Assembly (NCBI RefSeq): GCF_900764565.1
Contig: NZ_CAAFOM010000155.1
Span: forward strand, 1 to 13,569
Direction: 5' to 3'
DNA: 13,569 bases
Source of the DNA: an uncultured Catenibacterium sp.
Lineage (GTDB): Bacteria; Bacillota_I; Bacilli_A; Erysipelotrichales; Coprobacillaceae
Below, piece after piece: positions 1 through 6,051 of the stretch. The position numbers were made by a program, and so were the translations under genes. The notes beneath the pieces are model-generated. The model made no database searches and was not told where the DNA came from. It saw nothing but the letters and a program-made list of their open reading frames with translations. Numbering within the stretch: position 1 is the stretch's first letter; each line of letters starts with the position of its first letter.

Positions 1-29
1 CATAATACATTTCCTAAGGAGGTGAGAGG

Positions 30-1472
30 ATGGCCCATGTTCCAACATATCTAGCGATAGATATTAAATCATTTTATGCATCTGTAGAATGTCTAGAAAG
101 AGGACTTGATCCACTAGACACTAATCTTGTTGTTGCAGATGCCGCGCGTACTGAAAAAACAATATGCCTTGCTGTATCACCTAGTTTGAAAGCCTATGGT
201 CTTCCAGGTCGTGCAAGACTCTTTGAAGTTGTTTCTAAACTTAAAGAACTCAATCATCAAAGAGAACCACTAGATGGCAGTTCTTTTCTTGCATCAAATC
301 TTAATAAGAATAAACATAAAGCCATAGATTATATCATAGCCAAACCACGTATGTCTCTCTACCTTGAGTATTCAACACGTATCTATTCTATATATCTCAA
401 GTACTTTTCTCCTGATGATATTCATGTCTATTCCATTGATGAAGTCTTTATCGATGCCACGCATTATCTTGATACTTATGAGTTAGATGCTTTTCATCTG
501 GTGCAGAACATTATTCATGATATATATGAAGAAGTGGGCATTACAGTGACAGCAGGGATAGGAACCAATCTTTATCTTGCGAAAGTAGCTATGGATATCG
601 TTGCGAAACATAAAGAACCAGATGAAAAAGGTGCACGTATTGCTTATTTAAACACATATGCCTATAGAAAACTTTTATGGACCCATACACCTCTGACTGA
701 TTTCTGGAGAATAGGTAAGGGCATTTCTAAAAAACTTAATAACATAGGTCTATATACAATGGGAGATATTGCAAGATGCTCATTAGAAGATGAAGAAAAA
801 CTCTATAATCTATTCGGTGTCAATGCAGAACTGCTTATTGATCATGCCTGGGGATGGGAACCATGTACAATGTCTGCTATTAAAGCGTATAAGGCACCTT
901 CTAAAAGTATTGGAACAGGACAGGTTCTCTCGTGCTCTTATGATTATAAGAAAACAGAAATCATTCTTAAGGAAATGATAGAATCTCTCAGTCTAGACCT
1001 TTTTGAAAAGCATCTTGTCACAAACAAGCTTGTTCTTACGATTGGATATGACATAGAAAATATGAAAGACTATCATGGAGAAACTATGGAAGACCGTTAT
1101 GGGAGAACATTGCCTAAAAATCTCCATGGTACAATTAACTTAGATTCATATACTTCTTCATATAAACTGATGAGTGAGGCTTTATTACGTTTCTATCAAT
1201 TACATATCAATCATGCACTTACAATAAGAAGAATTCAGCTCACTGCAGCCCAGGTAAGAAGTGATGATGATATTCCTATGACCTATAAACAGTTGTCCTT
1301 ATTTGATGAAGAAAAGCCTGAAATTGATCTTTCTAAAGAAAAGAAGCTGCAAGGTGTCACTCTTGATATCAAGAAGAAATATGGTAAGAATGCCTTGCTG
1401 AAAGGGGCTGATCTTCAGGAAGGGGCTACAACAAGAGAAAGAAATAAGATGATAGGAGGACATAAGGCATGA
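30..1472 (+). CDS. Y-family translesion DNA polymerase (DinB/UmuC/UvrX-like)
   Basis: Error-prone DNA polymerase that copies past damaged template bases. Visible motifs are the palm motif DIKSFYASVE (residues 11-20, with catalytic D11 and probable steric-gate Y16), YSIDEVFID (134-142, catalytic D137/E138), and TAGIGTNLYLAKVAMD (174-189), followed by a helix-hairpin-helix-like stretch near 226-245 and a little-finger region near 290-410. QLSLF at 421-425 is a textbook beta-clamp-binding peptide. At 480 aa it is longer than DinB and closer to the UvrX/YqjW type often found on Firmicutes mobile elements. The start is fixed by AAGGAGGTGA at 16-25, 4 nt before the ATG. Its stop overlaps the start of the YolD-like gene by 4 nt, a pairing known for this polymerase type. 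SOS control would be expected, but only 29 nt of upstream sequence is present, so no LexA site can be judged. The family call is secure; the exact subfamily is inferred. Confidence 0.95.
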   Translation: MAHVPTYLAIDIKSFYASVECLERGLDPLDTNLVVADAARTEKTICLAVSPSLKAYGLPGRARLFEVVSKLKELNHQREPLDGSSFLASNLNKNKHKAIDYIIAKPRMSLYLEYSTRIYSIYLKYFSPDDIHVYSIDEVFIDATHYLDTYELDAFHLVQNIIHDIYEEVGITVTAGIGTNLYLAKVAMDIVAKHKEPDEKGARIAYLNTYAYRKLLWTHTPLTDFWRIGKGISKKLNNIGLYTMGDIARCSLEDEEKLYNLFGVNAELLIDHAWGWEPCTMSAIKAYKAPSKSIGTGQVLSCSYDYKKTEIILKEMIESLSLDLFEKHLVTNKLVLTIGYDIENMKDYHGETMEDRYGRTLPKNLHGTINLDSYTSSYKLMSEALLRFYQLHINHALTIRRIQLTAAQVRSDDDIPMTYKQLSLFDEEKPEIDLSKEKKLQGVTLDIKKKYGKNALLKGADLQEGATTRERNKMIGGHKA

Positions 1473-1879
1473 ATTATGACGATATAATACATATGAAACA
1501 TCCTACTTCACCTCATCATCCAAGAATGTCCATGAATAATAGAGCAGCCCAGTTTGCACCTTTTGCCGCTCTTAAGACGCATGTAGATAAAATAAGTGAA
1601 GCAGGTAGACTTACAACTCAAAAGCGTGTCCTAGATGAAGACCAAAGGCAAATATTAAACAGAGTACTTAATAACTTGCTTAGTCATAAAAAAGAACATC
1701 CTTTCATCACTATCGATTATTTTGTAGAGGATGAATATAAAGAGGGTGGGTCTTATGTAACTGTGAGAGCACAATTCAAGGATATTGATGAAATCAATAA
1801 ACAGGTCATATTACGAGATAAAACAACTATTTCAATTGAGAATATCTATCATATAAGTGTATATAAGAATCAAGACTGA
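1469..1879 (+). CDS. YolD-like family protein
   Basis: Small 136-aa soluble protein of the YolD-like family, which commonly sits next to UvrX/DinB-type polymerases in Firmicutes. The diagnostic stretch is RMSMNNRAAQFAPFAALK (residues 19-36), followed by a basic, charged middle and a C-terminal beta-rich part (IENIYHISVY near the end). The molecular role is not established; an accessory role in translesion synthesis or its control is inferred from the constant pairing. Its ATG lies inside the polymerase stop (ATGA overlap), with AGGAGG at 1454-1459, so the two are translationally coupled. The stop codon lies inside the left arm of the following terminator, which ends the two-gene unit. Confidence 0.88.
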   Translation: MNYDDIIHMKHPTSPHHPRMSMNNRAAQFAPFAALKTHVDKISEAGRLTTQKRVLDEDQRQILNRVLNNLLSHKKEHPFITIDYFVEDEYKEGGSYVTVRAQFKDIDEINKQVILRDKTTISIENIYHISVYKNQD

Positions 1880-1896
1880 TTTATTTCAGTCTTTTT
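1872..1896 (+). terminator. Intrinsic terminator of the polymerase-yolD unit
   Basis: AAGACTGA (1872-1879) pairs perfectly with TCAGTCTT (1886-1893) around a 6-nt loop, followed by a T run to 1896. The stem overlaps the last codons of the YolD-like gene. It separates this unit from htpG. Confidence 0.8.
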
Positions 1897-1902
1897 GGCT
1901 CT

Positions 1903-1929
1903 CTAGCACTCAACTGTTGACAATGCTAA
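1903..1929 (+). promoter_or_regulatory. CIRCE-like HrcA operator 1 (upstream, over the -35)
   Basis: Left arm CTAGCACTC (1903-1911), a 9-nt spacer, and right arm CAATGCTAA (1921-1929). Compared with the CIRCE consensus TTAGCACTC-N9-GAGTGCTAA, the arms match at 8/9 and 7/9 positions and the spacer length is exact. The element covers the htpG -35 box, so a bound HrcA repressor would block polymerase. Confidence 0.75.
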
Positions 1930-1945
1930 GAAAGGTGTGTATACT
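1917..1945 (+). promoter_or_regulatory. Sigma-A promoter of htpG
   Basis: A consensus TTGACA (1917-1922) and TATACT (1940-1945) are separated by exactly 17 nt, a near-ideal housekeeping promoter. Transcription should begin near 1951-1953. The -35 box lies inside the first CIRCE-like element, and the start point coincides with the left arm of the second. Confidence 0.88.
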
Positions 1946-1949
1946 GTCT

Positions 1950-1976
1950 TTAGCATTTAAAATACTAGAGTGCTAA
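1950..1976 (+). promoter_or_regulatory. CIRCE-like HrcA operator 2 (over +1 and the 5' UTR)
   Basis: Left arm TTAGCATTT (1950-1958), 9-nt spacer, right arm GAGTGCTAA (1968-1976). The right arm matches the CIRCE consensus at 9/9 positions and the left arm at 7/9. It begins at the predicted transcription start and runs into the ribosome binding site AAAGGAG (1975-1981), so it lies in both the DNA control region and the mRNA leader. Confidence 0.82.
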
Positions 1977-1989
1977 AGGAGCGTATAAA

Positions 1990-3885
1990 ATGTCAGATAA
2001 GAAAGAATTTAAAGCAGAGTCTAAAAGACTACTCGATTTAATGATTAATTCTATTTATACTCATAAGGAAATCTTCTTAAGAGAATTGATTTCTAATGCA
2101 AGTGATGCAAGTGATAAGCTTTACTATAAAGCATTACAGGAAAATATTACAGGTTTCTCAAGAGAAGATATGGCAATCAACCTCATTGTTGATAAAGAAA
2201 ATAGAACCCTTACAATTGCTGATGAAGGTATCGGTATGAATAAGGAAGAACTAGAAGAACATTTAGGTACTATCGCTAATTCTGGTTCTTATGAATTCAA
2301 GAATGCCTTAGAAAAAGGTGTCAGTGATGTTGATATCATCGGTCAGTTTGGTGTTGGTTTCTATAGTGCCTTCATGGTTGCTGATGAAGTAGAAGTTTAT
2401 TCTAAGAAATATGGTGAAGATAAAGGCTACTTATGGAAGAGTGATACAAGCGATGGATATACTGTTGAAGAAGTAGAAAAAGCAGAAAATGGTACAACAA
2501 TCATTCTTCATTTAAAGAAGGATACAGAGGAAGAAGATTACAGCAAGTATCTTGATCAGTATGAAATCGAAAGACTTGTTAAGAAATATTCAGACTATGT
2601 TCATTACCCAATCAAGATGGATGTGACTACATCTAGAAAAAAGGAAGATAGTGATGAATATGAAGATGTTGTAGAAAACAAGACTTTAAACTCACAGGTT
2701 CCTTTATGGAAACGTCAGAAGAAAGATATCACTAAAGAAGAATATGATGAATTCTACAAGGCTAAATTCAATGATTTTGAAGCCCCTCAAAGAGTCATGC
2801 ATAATGTTGTAGAAGGTGCTGTTTCTTATACATCATTATTATTCATTCCTTCTAGAACTCCTATGAATTACTATTCACAGGATTATAAGAAAGGCTTACA
2901 GCTTTATTCTCGTGGTGTCTTCATCATGGATCATGCAGAAGATTTAGTGCCAGAACATTTCAGATTTGTAAAGGGTCTTGTTGATTCACAGGATTTAAAC
3001 TTAAACATCTCTCGTGAAATGTTGCAGCATGATAGAAAGATGAAGGTTATCGCAAATAAGATTGAAAAACGTATCCAGACTGAACTTGAAAAGATGTTAA
3101 AGAATGATCGTGATGAATATATCACATTCTTTAAGAACTTTGGTATGCAGTTAAAGTTTGGTATTTATAACAGTTATGGTATGTTAAAAGATAAACTTCA
3201 GGATTTATTAATGTTCTATTCATCTGATAAGAAAGAACTTATTACATTAAAGGAATATGTCGAAGCTATGCCTGAAGATCAGAAGGAAATCTATTATGCT
3301 TCTGGTGAAACAGTAGAAAAATGTGATTTATTACCACAGGTAGAAGCTGTTAAGTCTAAAGGTTATGATGTTCTTTATATGACTGATAATGTCGATGAAT
3401 TCTGCTTACAGATGATGAGAGACTATGACTCTAAGACATTCAAGAATGTTACTCAGGGTGATTTAGACTTAGAAACAGAAGATGAAAAGAAAGAACTTGA
3501 ACAGAAGACTGAAGACAACAAGCCATTACTAGAAATCGTTAAGAAGGCTTTAGGTGATAAGGTACAGGATGTTAAATTATCTCATCGTTTAAAATCTCAT
3601 CCAGTATGTCTAGCAAGTGGTGATGGCGTTTCATTTGAAATGGAAAAGGTATTAAACCAGATGCCAGATGCACAGGGTGTTAAAGCAGGAAGAATTCTTG
3701 AAATCAACCCAGATCATGATTTATTTAAATCATTACAGTCTGTTTATGAAAAAGAACCTGTTAAGATTGATGAATATGCATCTATTCTATTTGATCAGGC
3801 ATTATTAATTGCTGGATTCTCTATTGATGATCCTGTAGATTTCTCTAACAAGATCACAAAGCTTATGATTGAGGCTTCTAAATAA
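1990..3885 (+). CDS. htpG: Molecular chaperone HtpG (bacterial Hsp90)
   Basis: Cytosolic ATP-dependent homodimeric chaperone that helps client proteins fold and mature under stress. The 631-aa length is normal for bacterial HtpG. The N-terminal GHKL ATPase is complete: RELISNASDA (31-40, catalytic E32 and nucleotide-contacting N36), DEGIGM (78-83, adenine-contacting D78) and the lid motif GQFGVGF (118-124). The middle domain carries the family stretch SREMLQHDRKMK, and the C-terminal dimerisation domain ends without the eukaryotic MEEVD tail, as expected. The start is set by AAAGGAG at 1975-1981, 8 nt before the ATG. It is a single-gene unit with its own strong promoter and two CIRCE-like operators, implying repression by HrcA and induction by heat; hrcA itself is not in the window. 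Confidence 0.98.
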   Translation: MSDKKEFKAESKRLLDLMINSIYTHKEIFLRELISNASDASDKLYYKALQENITGFSREDMAINLIVDKENRTLTIADEGIGMNKEELEEHLGTIANSGSYEFKNALEKGVSDVDIIGQFGVGFYSAFMVADEVEVYSKKYGEDKGYLWKSDTSDGYTVEEVEKAENGTTIILHLKKDTEEEDYSKYLDQYEIERLVKKYSDYVHYPIKMDVTTSRKKEDSDEYEDVVENKTLNSQVPLWKRQKKDITKEEYDEFYKAKFNDFEAPQRVMHNVVEGAVSYTSLLFIPSRTPMNYYSQDYKKGLQLYSRGVFIMDHAEDLVPEHFRFVKGLVDSQDLNLNISREMLQHDRKMKVIANKIEKRIQTELEKMLKNDRDEYITFFKNFGMQLKFGIYNSYGMLKDKLQDLLMFYSSDKKELITLKEYVEAMPEDQKEIYYASGETVEKCDLLPQVEAVKSKGYDVLYMTDNVDEFCLQMMRDYDSKTFKNVTQGDLDLETEDEKKELEQKTEDNKPLLEIVKKALGDKVQDVKLSHRLKSHPVCLASGDGVSFEMEKVLNQMPDAQGVKAGRILEINPDHDLFKSLQSVYEKEPVKIDEYASILFDQALLIAGFSIDDPVDFSNKITKLMIEASK

Positions 3886-3898
3886 CAATTCAATTTGA

Positions 3899-3904
3899 TA
3901 TAAT
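3899..3904 (+). promoter_or_regulatory. Possible -10 element for the small membrane-protein gene
   Basis: A perfect TATAAT lies 23 nt before the ATG at 3928. The best -35 at 17-nt spacing is TTCTAA (3876-3881), only weakly like the consensus. If active, transcription would begin inside the left arm of the inverted repeat at 3905-3951, so this transcript would lack the hairpin while htpG readthrough would carry it. Confidence 0.35.
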
Positions 3905-3951
3905 AAGAGCAGAAAAGAGGGATTTTTATGAAATTATTCTTATCTGCTCTT
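3905..3951 (+). repeat. 9-bp inverted repeat enclosing a ribosome site and start codon
   Basis: AAGAGCAGA (3905-3913) is perfectly complementary to TCTGCTCTT (3943-3951), with a 29-nt loop. The loop holds the ribosome site (AGAGGGA) and the ATG at 3928 of the next gene. A weak T-rich run (TTTGTTT) follows. It could be a leaky terminator for htpG, since no other terminator is visible after that gene, or an mRNA structure affecting translation of the small protein. Confidence 0.5.
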
Positions 3952-4170
3952 TGTTTATGTGCGAGCGGATTGTTAATATTTGTTTCTTATAAATTGATTT
4001 ATGCTTATACAATGATTGACCGAATTCAAGATGCCTCATTAAAATGGATTGAAGCATTAAAAGAGAAGGATGAAGACTTAGAAAACATCCAGATGATCTT
4101 ATCTCAATATGAAAAACCAATTAATTTCACTTATAGAGTTTTTCATAAAATACACTCTTTTGTGAAATAA
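3928..4170 (+). CDS. Small predicted membrane-anchored protein, unknown function
   Basis: An 80-aa protein that I do not recognise. Residues 1-27 form one hydrophobic segment (MKLFLSALCLCASGLLIFVS and onward) that looks like an uncleaved N-terminal membrane anchor with a single basic residue before it. Residues 30-66 are charged and probably helical (KWIEALKEKDEDLENIQMIL), and the tail is basic (RVFHKIHSFVK). A single-pass protein with a helical soluble domain is the simplest reading. The ribosome site AGAGGGA lies about 6-8 nt before the ATG. It stands alone between htpG and the T-box leader on the same strand. An overlapping opposite-strand reading frame of 64 aa has no ribosome site and is less credible. 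Existence as a real gene is likely but not certain. Confidence 0.6.
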   Translation: MKLFLSALCLCASGLLIFVSYKLIYAYTMIDRIQDASLKWIEALKEKDEDLENIQMILSQYEKPINFTYRVFHKIHSFVK

Positions 4171-4192
4171 AATGTTTAAAGTTTGTGATTAA

Positions 4193-4233
4193 CATAAAAA
4201 TATATAGAAAATGTAGTTTTTGCATAAAAATAT
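4193..4233 (+). repeat. Direct repeat CATAAAAATAT, two copies upstream of the T-box promoter
   Basis: The 11-mer CATAAAAATAT occurs at 4193-4203 and 4223-4233, 30 nt apart (about three helical turns), ending 20 nt before the -35 box. The second copy extends to CATAAAAATATG, whose ends are complementary. The spacing suggests a protein-binding site, but in AT-rich DNA it may be chance or an UP-like element. Confidence 0.35.
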
Positions 4234-4253
4234 GAAAAATATCATTTTTCTTG

Positions 4254-4281
4254 TTGACAATTAAAAACGTCTGATTATAAT
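4254..4281 (+). promoter_or_regulatory. Sigma-A promoter of the T-box/amino-acid transporter operon
   Basis: TTGACA (4254-4259) and TATAAT (4276-4281) are both perfect consensus hexamers with a 16-nt spacer, placing the transcription start near 4288, about 22 nt before stem I of the T-box. The -10 sits at the centre of an 18-nt near-palindrome (4269-4286, 8 of 9 pairs complementary). Confidence 0.88.
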
Positions 4282-4309
4282 AAGACACATACATAAGAAA
4301 ACTCAATGA

Positions 4310-4519
4310 CAAAGAGAGTAGTTTAACTGGAAATCTCAGCGAGCTGATGTAGGTGAGAGATCAGCATGGAAAGTTGAATGAACCGCACTTTTGAGAGGAT
4401 AATCTGAATACATAGGATTATCGGTATTCCGCCTTAAGGATAAGAGAGGATTTAGGAATAAATCAAGAAGAGTGGTACCGCGTTAATTGACGTCTCTTGC
4501 GAAAGCAAGAGGCGTTTTT
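4310..4519 (+). ncRNA. T-box riboswitch leader, specifier CGC (arginine)
   Basis: Senses uncharged tRNA and allows transcription of the downstream operon. Stem I closes with CAAAG (4310-4314) against TTTTG (4389-4393). The specifier-loop AGTA (4317-4320) faces GAA (4380-4382), and above it GTTTAACT (4321-4328) pairs with AGTTGAAT (4372-4379). In the usual GAA-N-specifier-A layout, the specifier is CGC at 4384-4386, an arginine codon. Stem II is GATAATCT (4398-4405) with GGATTATC (4415-4422). The T-box AAGAGTGGTACCGCG spans 4468-4482: AAGAG (4468-4472) pairs with CTCTT (4494-4498), leaving the canonical 7-nt bulge TGGTACC (4473-4479) to bind the tRNA 3' end. CTCTT is also part of the terminator stem, giving the exclusive switch. 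This leader fills most of the 383-nt gene-free stretch 4171-4553. The class is certain; the arginine reading rests on motif alignment. Confidence 0.93.
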
Positions 4520-4524
4520 GTTTT
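4491..4524 (+). terminator. T-box attenuator terminator
   Basis: CGTCTCTTGC (4491-4500) pairs with GCAAGAGGCG (4505-4514) across a GAAA tetraloop, with one G-T pair, followed by TTTTTGTTTT. This is the default OFF structure of the riboswitch; its left arm is captured by the antiterminator when uncharged tRNA binds. Confidence 0.92.
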
Positions 4525-4553
4525 CTTAAGACTAAAAAAGGAAGGGCATATTT

Positions 4554-5297
4554 ATGAAAAAATTATTAAGCGTAGTATTAGTTATGTTACTTGCTGTTGG
4601 AATGACTGGCTGTGGATCATCATCTAATGGTAAAACTGAATTATTAATTGGAGTATCTCCAGACTATCCACCATATGAATCTTATAACAATAAGAAAGAA
4701 ATGGTTGGATTCGATATTGATATGACTAAGGAATTAGTTAAGATCATGAACAAGAATGGTGGTAACTATTCTTACAAATTTAAGGCATTAAGCTTTGATG
4801 CTATTTCATCTTCAATCACTTCTGATCAGGTTGATTTAGGTATTTCTGGTTTCACTTATCATAAGGATTGGAAAAACATTCTTTGGTCTCATGCATACAA
4901 CACATCTGAACAGATTGCTTTAGTAAAAGGTGATTCTACTTTCTCAAAAGTATCTGATCTTGAAGGTAAGAAGATTGGTGCTCAGTTAGGTGCTACTGGT
5001 GTAGATGCTGCTAAGAGCGTTAAGGGTGCTACTGTTACAACTGTTAAAGATGCTAAGATCTTAGTTGAAACTTTAAAATCTGGTGGATTAGATGCAGTTG
5101 TTCTTGATGGTGCAGTTGCTGAAAACTATGCTAAGAATGCTGGCTTAAAGATGATTGATGAACCATTAATCAAAGAAGAAAACATGATCATCACTAAAAA
5201 GGGTAACGACAAGTTAATGAAGGACGTTAACAAAGCAGTTGATGAATTTGTTAAATCTGATAAATACAATGAATTAAAAACTAAATGGGGTTGCTAA
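4554..5297 (+). CDS. Amino-acid ABC transporter substrate-binding lipoprotein (probably basic amino acids)
   Basis: Extracellular binding protein that captures an amino acid and hands it to the membrane permease. Residues 1-19 are a lipoprotein signal peptide (two lysines, hydrophobic core) ending in the lipobox MTGC, with the lipidated cysteine at residue 20. The mature part follows the solute-binding family 3 pattern: LLIGVSPDYPPYE near the start, VGFDIDMTKEL, then FDAISSSITSDQVDLGISG and a second lobe with GKKIGAQLGATG. The 247-aa length is typical of this polar amino-acid family. A purine-rich AAAAAAGGAAGGG lies upstream of the ATG. It is the first gene after the T-box, so its expression should follow charging of the sensed tRNA, read here as tRNA-Arg. 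Arginine or related basic amino acids are the likely ligand by context; the sequence itself does not settle specificity. Confidence 0.93.
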   Translation: MKKLLSVVLVMLLAVGMTGCGSSSNGKTELLIGVSPDYPPYESYNNKKEMVGFDIDMTKELVKIMNKNGGNYSYKFKALSFDAISSSITSDQVDLGISGFTYHKDWKNILWSHAYNTSEQIALVKGDSTFSKVSDLEGKKIGAQLGATGVDAAKSVKGATVTTVKDAKILVETLKSGGLDAVVLDGAVAENYAKNAGLKMIDEPLIKEENMIITKKGNDKLMKDVNKAVDEFVKSDKYNELKTKWGC

Positions 5298-5310
5298 TTT
5301 ATTAATCACA

Positions 5311-5346
5311 TAAGTGCAGACATGTTCTGTCTGCACTTAATTTTTT
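5311..5346 (+). terminator. Strong intra-operon hairpin between binding protein and permease genes
   Basis: TAAGTGCAGACA (5311-5322) pairs perfectly over 12 bp with TGTCTGCACTTA (5328-5339) around a 5-nt loop, followed by ATTTTTT. By form it is an intrinsic terminator, but it lies inside the operon. It probably ends a fraction of transcripts or protects the upstream mRNA 3' end, so the binding protein is made in excess over the permease and ATPase. Confidence 0.8.
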
Positions 5347-5367
5347 ATTATTAAGGAGTCAATGCGA

Positions 5368-6051
5368 ATGAAAACAATTATGGATATTCTTACGCCGGGT
5401 AATATTCAATTCATGATTTTCACTGGTGCAAAGTATTCTCTATTACTTGCAATAGGGGCTTTGTTCTTTGGTGTTATTCTTGGAATTATTGGAGCGGCTT
5501 TAAAACTTTCTAAACATTTTGTATTAAGAGCCATTGGTAATGTCTATGTAGAAATCTTCCGTGGTACACCAATGCTATTACAGATCATGTTCTTATACCT
5601 TGCAGTACCTACTGTTATTCAGTCATTTACAGGACAAAGATTCCAGGCTGACCCATATTTATGTGGTTTAATTGCTATGAGCTTAAATAGTGGTGCTTAT
5701 CAGGTAGAATTAATCAGATCTGGTATTTTAGGTGTTGACAAAGGTCAGTGGGAAGCATGTGAAACAATTGGTTTAAACTATGTTCAGACTATGCGTTATG
5801 TTATCTTACCACAGGCATTTAAACGTATCATTCCACCACTCATCAGTGAGTTTATTACATTAATTAAGGACTCATCACTTATTTTCACAATTGGTGCAGT
5901 AGAATTACTTGCCACTGCAAGTGTTATAGGTGCCAATACATTTAACTATCTTGTACCTTTAACTGCAACAGGTGCCATCTATTTAGTAATGACACTTTGT
6001 ATTTCAGCCATCGCAAGATATGTAGAAGGGAGATTAGCTGTCAGTGACTAA
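5368..6051 (+). CDS. Amino-acid ABC transporter permease
   Basis: Integral membrane subunit of a polar amino-acid importer (HisM/GlnP-type, three-TM amino-acid subfamily). Several hydrophobic helices are visible, including YSLLLAIGALFFGVILGIIG early on. The family signature YVEIFRGTPMLLQI and the ATPase-contacting EAA loop (EACETIGLNY followed by LPQAFKRIIPPL) are intact. Two starts are possible: ATG at 5362 lies only 3 nt after AAGGAG (5353-5358), while ATG at 5368 is 9 nt away and gives MKTIMDIL; the second is preferred. The length of about 227 aa is normal. The gene follows the strong hairpin at 5311-5346 and overlaps the ATPase gene by 8 nt. It presumably forms a homodimeric channel, since no second permease gene is present. 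Confidence 0.94.
   Translation: MKTIMDILTPGNIQFMIFTGAKYSLLLAIGALFFGVILGIIGAALKLSKHFVLRAIGNVYVEIFRGTPMLLQIMFLYLAVPTVIQSFTGQRFQADPYLCGLIAMSLNSGAYQVELIRSGILGVDKGQWEACETIGLNYVQTMRYVILPQAFKRIIPPLISEFITLIKDSSLIFTIGAVELLATASVIGANTFNYLVPLTATGAIYLVMTLCISAIARYVEGRLAVSD

Noticed and set aside
1..29. CATAAT/TAATAC near the window start as a promoter for the polymerase gene
   Set aside because: Too little upstream sequence to see a -35 or a LexA site.
2931..3125. Opposite-strand 64-aa frame inside htpG
   Set aside because: It lies within a fully conserved chaperone gene and has no ribosome site; shadow frame.
3926..4120. Opposite-strand 64-aa frame overlapping the small membrane-protein gene
   Set aside because: No ribosome site before its start and no recognisable features; the + strand frame has both a ribosome site and a coherent membrane-anchor design.
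4234..4250. GAAAAAT-ATC-ATTTTTC hairpin as a terminator of the small-protein gene
   Set aside because: The stem is entirely A-T apart from one pair and has a 3-nt loop; too weak to call, and it abuts the -35 of the next promoter.
4127..4312. Opposite-strand 61-aa frame in the T-box upstream region
   Set aside because: It is composed of AT-rich intergenic and promoter sequence, with a Phe/Ile/Lys-rich product typical of non-coding AT-rich DNA.
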